This document shows positions 34,705 through 44,217 of a DNA stretch of 64,000 nucleotides, one piece after another. Where the stretch lies: assembly GCF_047030795.1 (NCBI RefSeq), contig NZ_JBKYIC010000009.1. The stretch is one strand, 5' to 3'. The DNA comes from Frisingicoccus sp902471845 (GTDB taxonomy: Bacteria > Bacillota > Clostridia > Lachnospirales > Lachnospiraceae). Under the pieces are notes generated by a model. It ran no database searches, was not told where the DNA came from, and worked only from the letters and a program-made list of their open reading frames with translations. Numbering within the stretch: position 1 is the first letter of the stretch; the number at the start of each line of letters is the position of its first letter. The translations under genes and the position numbers were made by a program.

Positions 34705-35190
34705 ATGAGCGGAAAGCGGAAAGATTATATTACCTGGGATGAATATTTTATGGCAGTGGCCCGGCTGGCCGGACTGCGGTCGAAGGATCCCAACAGTCAG
34801 GTGGGTTCCTGTATCGTGAGTACGGATAATAAAATACTGTCGATGGGTTATAACGGCTTCCCTTTAGGTTGTTCAGATGATGAATACCCGTGGGACAGAG
34901 AAGGTGAGCCGCTGGATACGAAGTATGTTTATGTGACCCACAGTGAGCTGAATGCAATCTTGAATTATCGTGGAGGTAATTTAGAGGGTGCGAAAATTTA
35001 TGTGTCGCTTTTTCCGTGTAATGAGTGTGCAAAAGCAATTATTCAAAGTGGCATAAAAGAGATTATATATGGGGAAGATAAGTATCCGGATACACCGGCA
35101 GTTATCGCTTCCAAGCGGATGTTGGATTCGGCGGGGGTTGCTTATCGGAAGTATGATTCCTCAGGAAGAAAAATTGAATTAGAAATTTAA
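34705..35190 (+). CDS. comEB: dCMP deaminase / ComE operon protein 2 family
   Basis: A 161-residue zinc deaminase that converts dCMP to dUMP for thymidylate synthesis. The zinc site is HSE (in YVTHSELNAILNY) and PCNEC; the substrate loop region contains GFPLGCSDDEYPW. AGGAGG precedes the ATG 8 bases upstream. It follows tsaC by 24 bases and ends at a strong terminator before the V-ATPase operon. Confidence 0.93.
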   Translation: MSGKRKDYITWDEYFMAVARLAGLRSKDPNSQVGSCIVSTDNKILSMGYNGFPLGCSDDEYPWDREGEPLDTKYVYVTHSELNAILNYRGGNLEGAKIYVSLFPCNECAKAIIQSGIKEIIYGEDKYPDTPAVIASKRMLDSAGVAYRKYDSSGRKIELEI

Positions 35191-35199
35191 TTTGAATAA

Positions 35200-35260
35200 A
35201 CTGTCTTGCAATCTGTGACGATTTTAAATATTCGTCGGGGATTGCATGACAGTTTTTGCT
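35200..35260 (+). terminator. Terminator after dCMP deaminase gene
   Basis: ACTGTC/GACAGT and GCAATC/GATTGC arms, with an inner GACGA/TCGTC stem, followed by TTTTTGCTTTTTG. Confidence 0.8.
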
Positions 35261-35290
35261 TTTTGTCTGGAAATTTGATGGAATTTTACA

Positions 35291-35319
35291 TTGAAGATAT
35301 ACAATAGGTGTGATATAAT
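35291..35319 (+). promoter_or_regulatory. Promoter of the V-type ATPase operon
   Basis: TTGAAG at 35291-35296, 17-base spacer, TATAAT at 35314-35319 with a TGA extension. It is a strong-looking promoter with a leader of about 50 bases. Confidence 0.75.
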
Positions 35320-35374
35320 CTTTTAAATAGTCAAATAATAATAAAGAGTGATTTTTTTGCAAGGAGGTGAGAGA

Positions 35375-35683
35375 GTGTTAGAAAATATTTTAAAATCAGT
35401 GAATGATGCTGAGGCGGAAGCAGAAGAGATTATGAAGGCGGCGGAGGCCCAGGCGGCGTCAATTTTGGAAGACGCGAAAGCCCAGGCCAGAGTCATGAAA
35501 GAAGAGACGTTTCAAAGGGTGAGATTGAAAAATCAGGAAATGACGGATGCGATGCATCAGGAGGGTGGTCTTCGGTTGGAGGCCGCAGCGGCGGAGGCTC
35601 AAAAGGAAACAGATGCGCTGAAAGAACTGGTTGCTCCAAAAAAGAAGGAGGCGGTTCAGGCAGTGATTTCCGTACTGATTTAG
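35375..35683 (+). CDS. ntpF: V-type ATPase peripheral stalk subunit (G/H type)
   Basis: A 102-residue, highly charged helical protein rich in Ala/Glu/Lys (AEAEEIMKAAEAQAASILEDAKAQA), forming the right-handed coiled coil of the peripheral stalk with subunit E. The GTG at 35375 follows AAGGAGGTGA at ideal spacing. It is the first gene of the nine-gene operon. The symbol follows the Enterococcus hirae naming and may differ in other schemes. Confidence 0.8.
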   Translation: MLENILKSVNDAEAEAEEIMKAAEAQAASILEDAKAQARVMKEETFQRVRLKNQEMTDAMHQEGGLRLEAAAAEAQKETDALKELVAPKKKEAVQAVISVLI

Positions 35684-35732
35684 ATAGTGACATGATAAAT
35701 GGGATAACAAAGGGAAAAGGAGGGATGTGGAT

Positions 35733-37757
35733 ATGGCAGTATTGCAGATGCAGCGTATCAGTATGTGTGCGTTGAAAAAGAACAGGAAAGCAATCCTGGA
35801 ACGTCTGCAGGAACTGGGCGCCATGGAGATCGATATCCGTTTGGAAGATGACAGCGGATATAGGACTATGGATGTCAGTAATTCCAGAGCCACATTTGAG
35901 AAACAGGCACAGACAGCCGACCGGGCGCTGGATATTTTGCAGAAATATGCGCCGGAAAAGACGGGGATGCTGTCATCTTTGGCCGGCAAGCCTTTGATTG
36001 ACAAAGCATTGTTCGAGACGGCTGTTCAGAATCAGGAAAGTTATATTGAGACAGCACATCGAATTGTTGATCTGGATAAGCAGGTTGCGGAGAAAACGGC
36101 AGCGGTCCAAAAGCTTAAAGATCAGATGGAAGCTCTGGTTCCATGGCTTGGATTAACAGTTCCGGTAAGTTTTCGCGGGACACGGAAAACGGCTGTGCTC
36201 ATCGGCACGATCAGCGGAACGGTAAGCCTGGAAGAAGTCTATGGAATGATCGGGCGTTTCGCTCCGGAGATTGAGGCCGTGGATGTGGAGATTATTTCTG
36301 CGGACAGAGATTTTACCTATCTTGCGGTGGTGTGTCTGGCGAAAGAGGCTCAGATGGTGGAAGACGCGCTTCGTGCCGGAGGTTTTGCAAAACCGGCCCA
36401 GGCGGTGGATAAAGTTCCGTCCTTATATAGGGAAGAACTTCAGTCGGAAGCGGAAGCACTGCAGAAAGAGATTCGAACACTCCAGGAAGAGATTGGCGGA
36501 TTTGCAGACAGTCGGCAGAATCTTCGGCTTGTATCGGATTATTATCGGATGCGTGCAGAGAAATATGAGGTTCTCGGAAAGCTTCCTCAGACGGCTAATA
36601 CTTTCGCATTGAGCGGTTATGTACCGGCAAAGGATGCGGAGCGGATACTCCATGAATTATCCGACAAATATGATGCGGCCGTAGAGTTGGAAGACATAAA
36701 AGAAGATGAAGAAGCTCCGGTGCTTCTCAAAAATAATAGTTTTACAGAGTCTGGTGAAGGCGTATTGGCTTCCTTTGGATTTCCGGCGAAGGGAGAGATT
36801 GACCCGACGGCCATTATGACGGTCTTTTATGTATTTCTGTTTGGACTTATGCTGTCAGATGCGGCCTATGGACTCATTGTGTCCGTGGTCTGCGGCGTTC
36901 TTTTGAAAAAGTATCCACGGATGGGAACGAATATGCGGAAGTCCATTAAATTGTTTTTCTGGTGCGGTTTGTCCACTTTGTTCTGGGGCGTTATGTTCGG
37001 CGGTTATTTTGGCGATGCGATCAATGTCGTTTCGAGGACCTTCTTCGGACATGAGGTTGGCATTCCGGCATTGTGGTTTGTACCGCTGGATGAACCGATG
37101 CGGCTTCTTGTATGGGCAATGCTGTTCGGACTGATTCATATGTATACCGGAATGATTCTCAAAGGGTATATGTATATTCGGGACGGAAAGTATATGGATT
37201 GTATCTGTGACGTGGGTTTGTGGCTTTTACTGCTGACCGGTCTTGTGCTGATGCTGGTGCCAAGCAGTATATTTGCTTCCGTATCGCAGATGGTCATTGT
37301 GTTCCCGGAACCGGTGAATTTGCTGGCGAAGGGAATGGCGATTGTCGGAGCCGTTGGTATTTTACTGATGTCCGGCCGGAGAAAGAAAAACAACTGGGGC
37401 CTGCGGCTTGCACTGGGCGCCTATGACTTATACGGTCTCACAAGCTGGCTGAGTGATGTATTGTCTTACTCCCGTCTGCTTGCATTGGGACTTGCAACCG
37501 GTGTTATTGCCTCGGTATTTAACCAGATGGGCAGCATGTTTGGCGGCGGTGTTCTGGGAGCTATTATCTTTATTATCGTGTTCATTATCGGGCATGCATT
37601 TAATATTGGTATTAACCTGTTGGGAGCGTATGTACACACCTGTCGTTTACAGTATGTGGAATTTTTCGGAAAGTTTTTTGAGGGCGGTGGAAAGGAATTC
37701 CACCCGTTCCGATCGAATACAAAGTATGTTGAAGTTAAGGAGGAAACAAGAATATGA
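35733..37757 (+). CDS. ntpI: V-type ATPase membrane subunit I (a subunit)
   Basis: A 674-residue stator subunit. The N-terminal half is cytoplasmic with coiled coils (about 50-120 and 225-275); the C-terminal half has 7-8 transmembrane helices and forms the ion half-channels with the K ring. It contains the conserved Arg-bearing helix near SWLSDVLSYSRLLALGLATGVIASVFNQMG. The ATG at 35733 lies 8 bases after AAGGAGGG; the in-frame GTG at 35727 is too close. Its 3' end overlaps the K subunit gene by 4 bases. Confidence 0.93.
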   Translation: MAVLQMQRISMCALKKNRKAILERLQELGAMEIDIRLEDDSGYRTMDVSNSRATFEKQAQTADRALDILQKYAPEKTGMLSSLAGKPLIDKALFETAVQNQESYIETAHRIVDLDKQVAEKTAAVQKLKDQMEALVPWLGLTVPVSFRGTRKTAVLIGTISGTVSLEEVYGMIGRFAPEIEAVDVEIISADRDFTYLAVVCLAKEAQMVEDALRAGGFAKPAQAVDKVPSLYREELQSEAEALQKEIRTLQEEIGGFADSRQNLRLVSDYYRMRAEKYEVLGKLPQTANTFALSGYVPAKDAERILHELSDKYDAAVELEDIKEDEEAPVLLKNNSFTESGEGVLASFGFPAKGEIDPTAIMTVFYVFLFGLMLSDAAYGLIVSVVCGVLLKKYPRMGTNMRKSIKLFFWCGLSTLFWGVMFGGYFGDAINVVSRTFFGHEVGIPALWFVPLDEPMRLLVWAMLFGLIHMYTGMILKGYMYIRDGKYMDCICDVGLWLLLLTGLVLMLVPSSIFASVSQMVIVFPEPVNLLAKGMAIVGAVGILLMSGRRKKNNWGLRLALGAYDLYGLTSWLSDVLSYSRLLALGLATGVIASVFNQMGSMFGGGVLGAIIFIIVFIIGHAFNIGINLLGAYVHTCRLQYVEFFGKFFEGGGKEFHPFRSNTKYVEVKEETRI

Positions 37758-38227
37758 GTGAATTATTTACAAATGGTACGGTATGGGCGCTGCTTGGTGT
37801 GGCACTTGCGGTAGTTTTATCCGGATGCGGTTCCGCATACGGTGTTGGTGTGGCCGGTCAGGCGGCGGCCGGTGTAGTAACAGAGGATCCGAGTAAGTTT
37901 GCAAAAGTTCTGATCATGCAGCTGCTGCCTGGTACACAGGGTATCTATGGTCTTCTGGTTGCTTTCGTAACCCTTTCCAGAATCGGTATTTTAGGCGGTA
38001 GCGAACCGGAACTGGTAAAAGGTCTTTTGATTTTTGCAGCCTGCCTTCCAATTGGTATTGTTGGTCTTGTTTCCGCGATTCATCAGGGAAGAACTTCCGT
38101 AGCTGCTATTGGCATTGTAGCTAAAAAGCCGGAACAGTTCGGTAAAGCCATGCTGCTGCCAGCGATGGTAGAAACCTATGCAATTCTTGCTCTGCTTGTT
38201 TCTATTCTCGCCATCTTTTCCATCTAA
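37754..38227 (+). CDS. ntpK: V-type ATPase proteolipid subunit K (rotor ring)
   Basis: A 157-residue duplicated c-type subunit with four transmembrane helices. The second hairpin carries the ion-binding carboxylate E140 (MVETYA). The first hairpin has no carboxylate but LLPGTQGIYG, giving T61, Q62 and Y65; Q111 (HQGRT) completes the set. These match the Na+ ligands of the E. hirae K subunit (T64, Q65, Y68, Q110, E139), implying Na+ transport. The gene is AT-richer in wobble bases and has a good ribosome-binding site, as expected for a ring subunit needed in about ten copies. Confidence 0.95.
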   Translation: MSELFTNGTVWALLGVALAVVLSGCGSAYGVGVAGQAAAGVVTEDPSKFAKVLIMQLLPGTQGIYGLLVAFVTLSRIGILGGSEPELVKGLLIFAACLPIGIVGLVSAIHQGRTSVAAIGIVAKKPEQFGKAMLLPAMVETYAILALLVSILAIFSI

Positions 38228-38280
38228 CAGGCCTTCGAAGGGGCGAGTGATGGTGTGAGAAAAGAAAGGAGAGCTTTAGA

Positions 38281-38874
38281 ATGACCGGATTGGAGAAGAT
38301 TACGAACCAGATTCTGGAAGAAGCTAAAACCTCCGCAGCCGCGGCGCTTGAAGCGGCACAGAAGGAAGCCGGGGAGATTCTTGAAGAAGCAAAGAAAGCC
38401 TGTGAGGCCATGGAAGCCGAGGCAGACGAAAAAAATGCTCTTTTGAGAGAAAATTATGACGGCCGGGTTAAATCCTCTGTGGAGCAGCAGCGGCGAACAG
38501 CGCTTCTGCGGGCAAAGCAGGAGATGATTGCCGAAGTGATTGCGGAAGCTCAGGAAACCCTGAGAACGGAGGATACGGAGAGCTATTTCCGGACGATGGA
38601 AAAAATATTAAAAGCCTATGCACTGGCGGAGGATGGGGAGATTTATTTCTCCTCCCGGGATTTAACCAGAATGCCGGCTGATTTTGAGAAAAAAATTGAG
38701 GCGGCGGCAGAGGCGAAGGGCGGAAGCCTGGTTCTTAAAAAAGAGCCGAAAGCGATTGAGGACGGTTTTATTCTTGTCTATGGCGGCATTGAAGAAAACT
38801 GTACCCTGAAAGCGTTATTTGATGCAAAGAAAGATGAGCTTCAGGATAAAGTAAATGAAATTTTGTTTTTGTAG
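38281..38874 (+). CDS. ntpE: V-type ATPase subunit E (peripheral stalk)
   Basis: A 197-residue protein with an N-terminal Ala/Glu-rich helix (about 1-100) that pairs with the G/H subunit and a C-terminal globular domain that holds the catalytic head. GGAGAGCTTTAGA precedes the ATG. It lies 53 bases after ntpK, within the conserved order K-E-C-F-A-B-D. Confidence 0.88.
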   Translation: MTGLEKITNQILEEAKTSAAAALEAAQKEAGEILEEAKKACEAMEAEADEKNALLRENYDGRVKSSVEQQRRTALLRAKQEMIAEVIAEAQETLRTEDTESYFRTMEKILKAYALAEDGEIYFSSRDLTRMPADFEKKIEAAAEAKGGSLVLKKEPKAIEDGFILVYGGIEENCTLKALFDAKKDELQDKVNEILFL

Positions 38875-38904
38875 AAGCCGGTTCGCCATAAAAGGAGGAT
38901 TGTG

Positions 38905-39876
38905 ATGTCTAAAACACAGTATACCTACGCGGTTGCGCGAATCCGTGCTTTGGAAGTATCCCTGTTTTCAGCGTCGACGATAGAGCAGTTGATCGCCTGC
39001 AAAGATGTGGAGAGTTGTCTCAGATTTTTGCAGGATAAAGGTTGGGGCGGTACGGATGTACCGATGGATGCCGATGCGATTCTGACGCGGGAACGGGAAA
39101 AGATATGGGAGACGATGGAGGAGATGCATGTGGACATGGATGTGTTCAATGTATTATCCTACACGAACTGGTTTCATAACCTGAAAGCTGCGGTGAAGGA
39201 GGTCTGTACCGGGAAGAGCGGCGCCAACATTTTTTATGAAGGAACGCCGATTCCAAAGGAAGAGATGCTTCGGATCATTAAGGAAAAAGACTATAAAGCC
39301 TTACCTGAAAATATGCAGACCGCAGCAGAAGAGGCAGTCGAAGTACTGCTTCATTCAGGAGATGGACAGTTATGCGATATTATTATTGACCGTGCGACGA
39401 TGGAAGCCATTAAAGAGGCAGGACGGGCATCAAAGGATGATATCATCCGGGATTATGCCGAGTCTACCGTGGCCGTAGCCAATATTAAAATCGCAGTGCG
39501 GGCTTCCAGGACCGCGAAGTCATTAGAATTTATGCAGCGCGCCATGGCTCCATGCGACAGTCTGAATGTGGACGGACTGGCCCGTGCGGCGCTGGCAGGC
39601 ATGGATTCGATTATTGAATATTTGAATGGCAATGGATATGCGGCGGGCGCAGAGGCGCTGAAGGAATCGCCTTCGGCCTTTGAACGCTGGTGTGACAATC
39701 GGATTATCCAGACCATTAAACCCCAGAAGACCAATCCATTTTCCGTTGGTCCTCTGGTAGCTTATGTGATTGCAAGGGAAAATGAAATAAAAACGGTGAG
39801 AATCATTCTTACCTGTAAGCAGAATGGCTTATCTGATGATTCTATCCGGGAAAGGGTAAGGGAAATGTATGTATAA
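38905..39876 (+). CDS. ntpC: V-type ATPase subunit C (d-type rotor connector)
   Basis: A 323-residue helical funnel protein linking the central stalk to the K ring. It starts YTYAVARIRALEVSLF and ends near NEIKTVRIILTCKQNG, both conserved in V-ATPase AC39/C subunits. AAAGGAGG supports the ATG at 38905. The 3' end overlaps the F subunit gene by 8 bases. Confidence 0.92.
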   Translation: MSKTQYTYAVARIRALEVSLFSASTIEQLIACKDVESCLRFLQDKGWGGTDVPMDADAILTREREKIWETMEEMHVDMDVFNVLSYTNWFHNLKAAVKEVCTGKSGANIFYEGTPIPKEEMLRIIKEKDYKALPENMQTAAEEAVEVLLHSGDGQLCDIIIDRATMEAIKEAGRASKDDIIRDYAESTVAVANIKIAVRASRTAKSLEFMQRAMAPCDSLNVDGLARAALAGMDSIIEYLNGNGYAAGAEALKESPSAFERWCDNRIIQTIKPQKTNPFSVGPLVAYVIARENEIKTVRIILTCKQNGLSDDSIRERVREMYV

Positions 39877-40189
39877 GATTGCAGTGATCGGTGCATATGA
39901 CAGTATTTATGGTTTTGCAGCGCTTGGACTGGATACATTTCCGGTATCCGATGCCCAGGAGGGAGAGGAGACGCTGAAAATGCTGGCTTCCGGTGAATAT
40001 GCAGTGATTTATATTACGGAGGCACTGGCAGCGGAGCTGGCCCATGAGATAAGCAAGTATCGGGAACAGGTTCTTCCGGCCATCATTCAGATTCCGGGAA
40101 TATCCGGGAATACGGGTGCCGGTGTGGCAGGGGTGAAGAAGTCTGTGGAGCAGGCGGTTGGTTCCGATATTATCTTCAGCAATAATTAG
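39869..40189 (+). CDS. ntpG: V-type ATPase subunit F
   Basis: A 106-residue Rossmann-like central-stalk subunit. KIAVIGAYDSIYGFAALGLDTFPV is the family N-terminus and YAVIYITEALA the second strand. It starts within the end of subunit C and binds the D subunit to regulate rotation. E. hirae calls it NtpG. Confidence 0.9.
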   Translation: MYKIAVIGAYDSIYGFAALGLDTFPVSDAQEGEETLKMLASGEYAVIYITEALAAELAHEISKYREQVLPAIIQIPGISGNTGAGVAGVKKSVEQAVGSDIIFSNN

Positions 40190-40211
40190 AAAGTGGGTGA
40201 ATCCATTTAAA

Positions 40212-41978
40212 ATGAGTAGAGGTACAATTAAGAAAGTAGCAGGACCGCTGGTTATCGCTGAAGGTATGCGCGATGCCAACATGTTTGACGTGGTGCGTGT
40301 CAGCAGTCAGCGGCTCATCGGTGAAATTATTGAGATGCACGGGGACGAGGCATCCATTCAGGTATATGAGGAAACTTCGGGACTTGGACCGGGTGAACCG
40401 GTGGAGTCCACCGAGATGCCTTTGTCAGTAGAACTTGGCCCTGGTCTGATTAAGAGTATTTATGACGGTATCCAGCGTCCGCTGGATGATATCATGAAGG
40501 TATCCGGCAATAACTTAAAGCGGGGCGTTGAAGTGCCATCACTGAAACGTCATCTGAAATGGGAGTTTGTCCCGACAGCGAAGGTCGGCGATGAAGTCGA
40601 GACCGGAGATATCGTTGGTACCGTACAGGAAACAAGTGTTGTTGAGCAGCGAATCATGGTACCATATGGCATCAGGGGACGGATTAAAGAGATTAAAGCC
40701 GGAGAATTTACCGTTGAAGAAACCATAGCAGTTATTGAGACGGCCGATGGTGATAAAGAGATGTCGCTTATGCAGCGGTGGCCGGTTCGTAAGGGCCGTC
40801 CATACAAGAAAAAACTTCCGCCGAGCATGCCGTTGATTACCGGACAGCGTGTTGTCGATACATTTTTCCCAATCGCCAAGGGCGGCGTTGCCGCCGTACC
40901 GGGACCGTTCGGAAGCGGTAAAACGGTTATTCAGCATCAGTTGGCGAAATGGGCGGAGGCAGACATCGTTGTCTACATTGGCTGTGGTGAGCGCGGCAAT
41001 GAGATGACGGACGTTTTGAATGAATTCCCGGAATTGAAGGATCCGAAAACAGGTAAATCCCTGATGGAACGAACAGTTCTGATTGCGAACACATCAGATA
41101 TGCCTGTGGCGGCCCGTGAAGCTTCTATTTATACTGGCATAACGATTGCCGAGTATTTCCGTGATATGGGTTATTCAGTGGCCCTGATGGCAGATTCTAC
41201 TTCACGGTGGGCAGAGGCCCTTCGAGAAATGTCCGGCCGTCTGGAGGAAATGCCGGGTGAAGAAGGTTATCCGGCTTATCTGGGTTCCCGTCTGGCCCAG
41301 TTCTATGAACGTGCAGGACATGTGATCAATCTGGGTAAGGATGGCAGAGAGGGCGCCCTGTCGGTCATCGGCGCCGTATCCCCTCCGGGCGGAGATATTT
41401 CCGAACCGGTATCCCAGGCGACGCTGCGTATCGTCAAGGTATTCTGGGGACTGGATTCGGCTCTGGCTTATAAGCGTCACTTCCCGGCCATTAACTGGCT
41501 GACCAGTTATTCCCTCTATCTGGATAATATTTCTGGCTGGTTTGATAAAAACGTATCCGAAGAATGGATGCAGAACCGCCAGCGGATGATGGCGCTGCTT
41601 CAGGAAGAAGCGGAATTGAATGAAATCGTCCAGATGGTCGGTATGGATGCATTGTCCGCACCGGACCGTTTGAAGATGGAAGCGGCACGCTCCATTCGTG
41701 AGGACTTCCTGCATCAGAACTCCTTCCACGATGTGGATACTTACACATCATTGAAGAAACAGCTTTTGATGATGCGTCTGGTGCTTGCTTATTACGACCA
41801 GTCTATGGAAGCACTGAAAAACGGCGCCAATGTTCAGGGCCTGATCAAGATGCCGGTACGTGAGCAGATTGGCCGGTATAAATATATCGTTGAAGAAAAA
41901 CTGGATGCCGAGTATGAAAATGTAATGAATACTCTGGCTGAACAGATTAAAGAAGTATGCGGAAGGGAGGACTTCTAA
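40212..41978 (+). CDS. ntpA: V-type ATPase catalytic subunit A
   Basis: A 588-residue catalytic ATPase subunit. The P-loop is GPFGSGKTVIQHQ and Walker B lies in YSVALMADSTSRWAEALREMSGRLEEMPGEEGYPAYLGSRLA. The characteristic non-homologous insert is present in the first 220 residues. I use the ATG at 40212 (MSRGTIKKVAGP), matching family N-termini; a GTG 15 bases earlier is possible. Subunit B begins at the next base after its stop. Confidence 0.96.
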   Translation: MSRGTIKKVAGPLVIAEGMRDANMFDVVRVSSQRLIGEIIEMHGDEASIQVYEETSGLGPGEPVESTEMPLSVELGPGLIKSIYDGIQRPLDDIMKVSGNNLKRGVEVPSLKRHLKWEFVPTAKVGDEVETGDIVGTVQETSVVEQRIMVPYGIRGRIKEIKAGEFTVEETIAVIETADGDKEMSLMQRWPVRKGRPYKKKLPPSMPLITGQRVVDTFFPIAKGGVAAVPGPFGSGKTVIQHQLAKWAEADIVVYIGCGERGNEMTDVLNEFPELKDPKTGKSLMERTVLIANTSDMPVAAREASIYTGITIAEYFRDMGYSVALMADSTSRWAEALREMSGRLEEMPGEEGYPAYLGSRLAQFYERAGHVINLGKDGREGALSVIGAVSPPGGDISEPVSQATLRIVKVFWGLDSALAYKRHFPAINWLTSYSLYLDNISGWFDKNVSEEWMQNRQRMMALLQEEAELNEIVQMVGMDALSAPDRLKMEAARSIREDFLHQNSFHDVDTYTSLKKQLLMMRLVLAYYDQSMEALKNGANVQGLIKMPVREQIGRYKYIVEEKLDAEYENVMNTLAEQIKEVCGREDF

Positions 41979-43352
41979 ATGCCAAAAGAATATAGAACCA
42001 TACAAGAAGTAGCCGGACCGCTGATGCTGGTAAAGGGCGTCGAAGGTGTCACCTATGACGAACTGGGCGAGATTGAATTGGCCAATGGCGAGACACGCCG
42101 ATGCAAGGTCCTGGAGGTCAATGGAACCGATGCGCTGGTACAGCTTTTCGAAAGCTCCACCGGTATCAATCTTTCTAATAGTAAAGTGCGTTTTCTTGGA
42201 AGAAGTATGGAGCTTGGAGCCTCCGGGGATATGCTCGGCCGTGTATTTGACGGTATGGGCCGCCCGATTGATGATGGCCCGGAGATTCTTCCGGATAAGC
42301 GACTGGATATTAATGGTCTGCCGATGAACCCGGCAGCAAGAAGCTACCCGAATGAGTTTATTCAGACCGGCGTCTCTGCCATCGATGGTCTGAATACCCT
42401 GGTACGTGGACAGAAACTGCCGATTTTCTCCGCATCTGGTCTGCCTCATGCAGCTTTGGCTGCCCAGATTGCGAAACAGGCCAAGGTTCGCGGTAAAGAT
42501 GAAAAGTTTGCCGTTGTATTTGCGGCTATGGGTATTACTTTCGAGGAATCCAATTTCTTCGTGGACAGCTTTAAGGAGACAGGAGCGATTGACCGTACCG
42601 TGCTGTTTATGAATCTGGCCAATGACCCGGCTGTTGAACGTATCGCCACACCGCGTATGGCGCTGACCGCCGCCGAATATCTGGCCTTTGAAAAGGATAT
42701 GCACGTTCTGGTTATTTTAACGGATATTACAAACTATGCCGACGCCCTGCGTGAAATTTCCGCAGCGCGTAAAGAGGTTCCGGGCCGCCGCGGTTATCCG
42801 GGATATATGTATACGGACCTTGCCAGCCTGTATGAACGTGCCGGACGTCAGAATGGAAAAATCGGCTCCATTACAATGATTCCGATTCTTACCATGCCGG
42901 AGGATGATAAGACCCATCCGATTCCTGACCTGACCGGATATATTACAGAGGGACAGATTATTCTGAGTCGTGAGCTTTACAGAAAAGGTGTAAATCCGCC
43001 GATTGATGTACTTCCGTCCCTGTCCCGTCTGAAAGATAAGGGTATTGGCGAAGGCAAGACAAGAAAAGACCATTCAAATACCATGAATCAGTTGTTTGCG
43101 GCTTACGCCCGGGGCAAGGATGCCAAGGAATTGATGACCATCCTCGGAGAAGCGGCACTTTCAGATATTGATTTGATTTATGCAAAGTTTGCCGATGAGT
43201 TTGAAAAGGAATATGTATCTCAGGGATTTAATGCAGACCGGGATATTGAGGAAACATTAAATATCGGGTGGAAGCTTTTGTCTATTCTTCCACGAAGCGA
43301 GCTGAAACGTATTGACGATGAGTATCTGGATATGTATTACGGTAAATTTTAA
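41979..43352 (+). CDS. ntpB: V-type ATPase subunit B
   Basis: A 457-residue non-catalytic nucleotide-binding partner of A in the A3B3 head. It lacks a P-loop Lys motif, has SGLPHAALAAQIAKQA at the equivalent place, and shows conserved PGRRGYPGYMYTDLASLYERAGR. GGAAGGGAGG lies before the ATG, inside the end of subunit A. The length is typical. Confidence 0.96.
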   Translation: MPKEYRTIQEVAGPLMLVKGVEGVTYDELGEIELANGETRRCKVLEVNGTDALVQLFESSTGINLSNSKVRFLGRSMELGASGDMLGRVFDGMGRPIDDGPEILPDKRLDINGLPMNPAARSYPNEFIQTGVSAIDGLNTLVRGQKLPIFSASGLPHAALAAQIAKQAKVRGKDEKFAVVFAAMGITFEESNFFVDSFKETGAIDRTVLFMNLANDPAVERIATPRMALTAAEYLAFEKDMHVLVILTDITNYADALREISAARKEVPGRRGYPGYMYTDLASLYERAGRQNGKIGSITMIPILTMPEDDKTHPIPDLTGYITEGQIILSRELYRKGVNPPIDVLPSLSRLKDKGIGEGKTRKDHSNTMNQLFAAYARGKDAKELMTILGEAALSDIDLIYAKFADEFEKEYVSQGFNADRDIEETLNIGWKLLSILPRSELKRIDDEYLDMYYGKF

Positions 43353-43380
43353 AACCTGAACAAAGAAGAGGTGATGATAC

Positions 43381-44058
43381 TTGGCATCTACGCAGGTAAA
43401 CCCGACCCGAATGGAGCTGAGCCGCCAGAAGAAAAAGCTGGTAACGGCCACAAAGGGGCATAAGCTCTTAAAGGATAAGCGGGATGAATTGATGCGGCAG
43501 TTCCTGGATCTGGTTCGGGAGAATATGGCTTTGCGTGAGCGGGTGGAAGCTGGTATCCGGGCAGCGAATAAAAACTTTGTTGTCGCAAAGGCCGGAATGT
43601 CGGAAGAGACACTGCACACGGCGATGATGGCTCCGAAGCAGGGCGTTTATCTGGAAACAGGTAAGAAAAATATCATGAGTGTGGATATTCCGGTATTTGA
43701 ATATAAAACCCGGACAGCGGATGAAAAAGACATTTATTCTTATGGATTTGCCTTTACATCCAGCGACCTGGATGATGCGGTCAAATCGCTGGCAGATATT
43801 TTGCCGGATATGCTGAAACTGGCAGAGACAGAAAAAGCCTGTCAGCTTATGGCGGCGGAGATTGAGAAGACACGGCGGCGTGTCAACGCGCTGGAACATG
43901 TCATTATCCCGCGGGCTCAGGAAAATATCAAATACATCACGATGAAGCTGGATGAAAATGAACGTTCCACCCAGATTCGTCTGATGAAAGTCAAAGATAT
44001 GATGCTGGAAGAAGCCCATCATTACAAAGAAAGACAGGCAGCAGCCGTTGTAGAATAG
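43381..44058 (+). CDS. ntpD: V-type ATPase subunit D (central rotor shaft)
   Basis: A 225-residue coiled-coil shaft protein starting ASTQVNPTRMEL and ending with two long helices (NALEHVIIPRAQENIKYITMKLDENER). The start is a TTG preceded by AGAGGTG at about 9 bases; no ATG is in frame nearby. It is the last gene of the operon, before a large terminator. Confidence 0.94.
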   Translation: MASTQVNPTRMELSRQKKKLVTATKGHKLLKDKRDELMRQFLDLVRENMALRERVEAGIRAANKNFVVAKAGMSEETLHTAMMAPKQGVYLETGKKNIMSVDIPVFEYKTRTADEKDIYSYGFAFTSSDLDDAVKSLADILPDMLKLAETEKACQLMAAEIEKTRRRVNALEHVIIPRAQENIKYITMKLDENERSTQIRLMKVKDMMLEEAHHYKERQAAAVVE

Positions 44059-44059
44059 A

Positions 44060-44140
44060 AAGAACCCTTTTGGACCTTTGTGATGTGAACCTGAAAGTCT
44101 GATTTTCAGGAGCATATCGCAGGTCCGGAAGGGTTCTTTT
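44060..44140 (+). terminator. Terminator of the V-type ATPase operon
   Basis: AAGAACCCTT and AAGGGTTCTT form the base, extended by GGACCT/AGGTCC; an inner CTGAAA...TTTCAG helix adds a second stem. TTTTC follows. Confidence 0.8.
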
Positions 44141-44152
44141 CATGGCCGATTG

Positions 44153-44181
44153 TTGACATTATATAGGAAAAAAGCTAAAAT
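44153..44181 (+). promoter_or_regulatory. Promoter of ACT-domain / nucleotidyltransferase genes
   Basis: Perfect TTGACA at 44153-44158, 17-base spacer, TAAAAT at 44176-44181, 37 bases before the ATG. Confidence 0.75.
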
Positions 44182-44217
44182 AGAGAGAACAGACCATATC
44201 ATCAGGAGGAAAAACGG

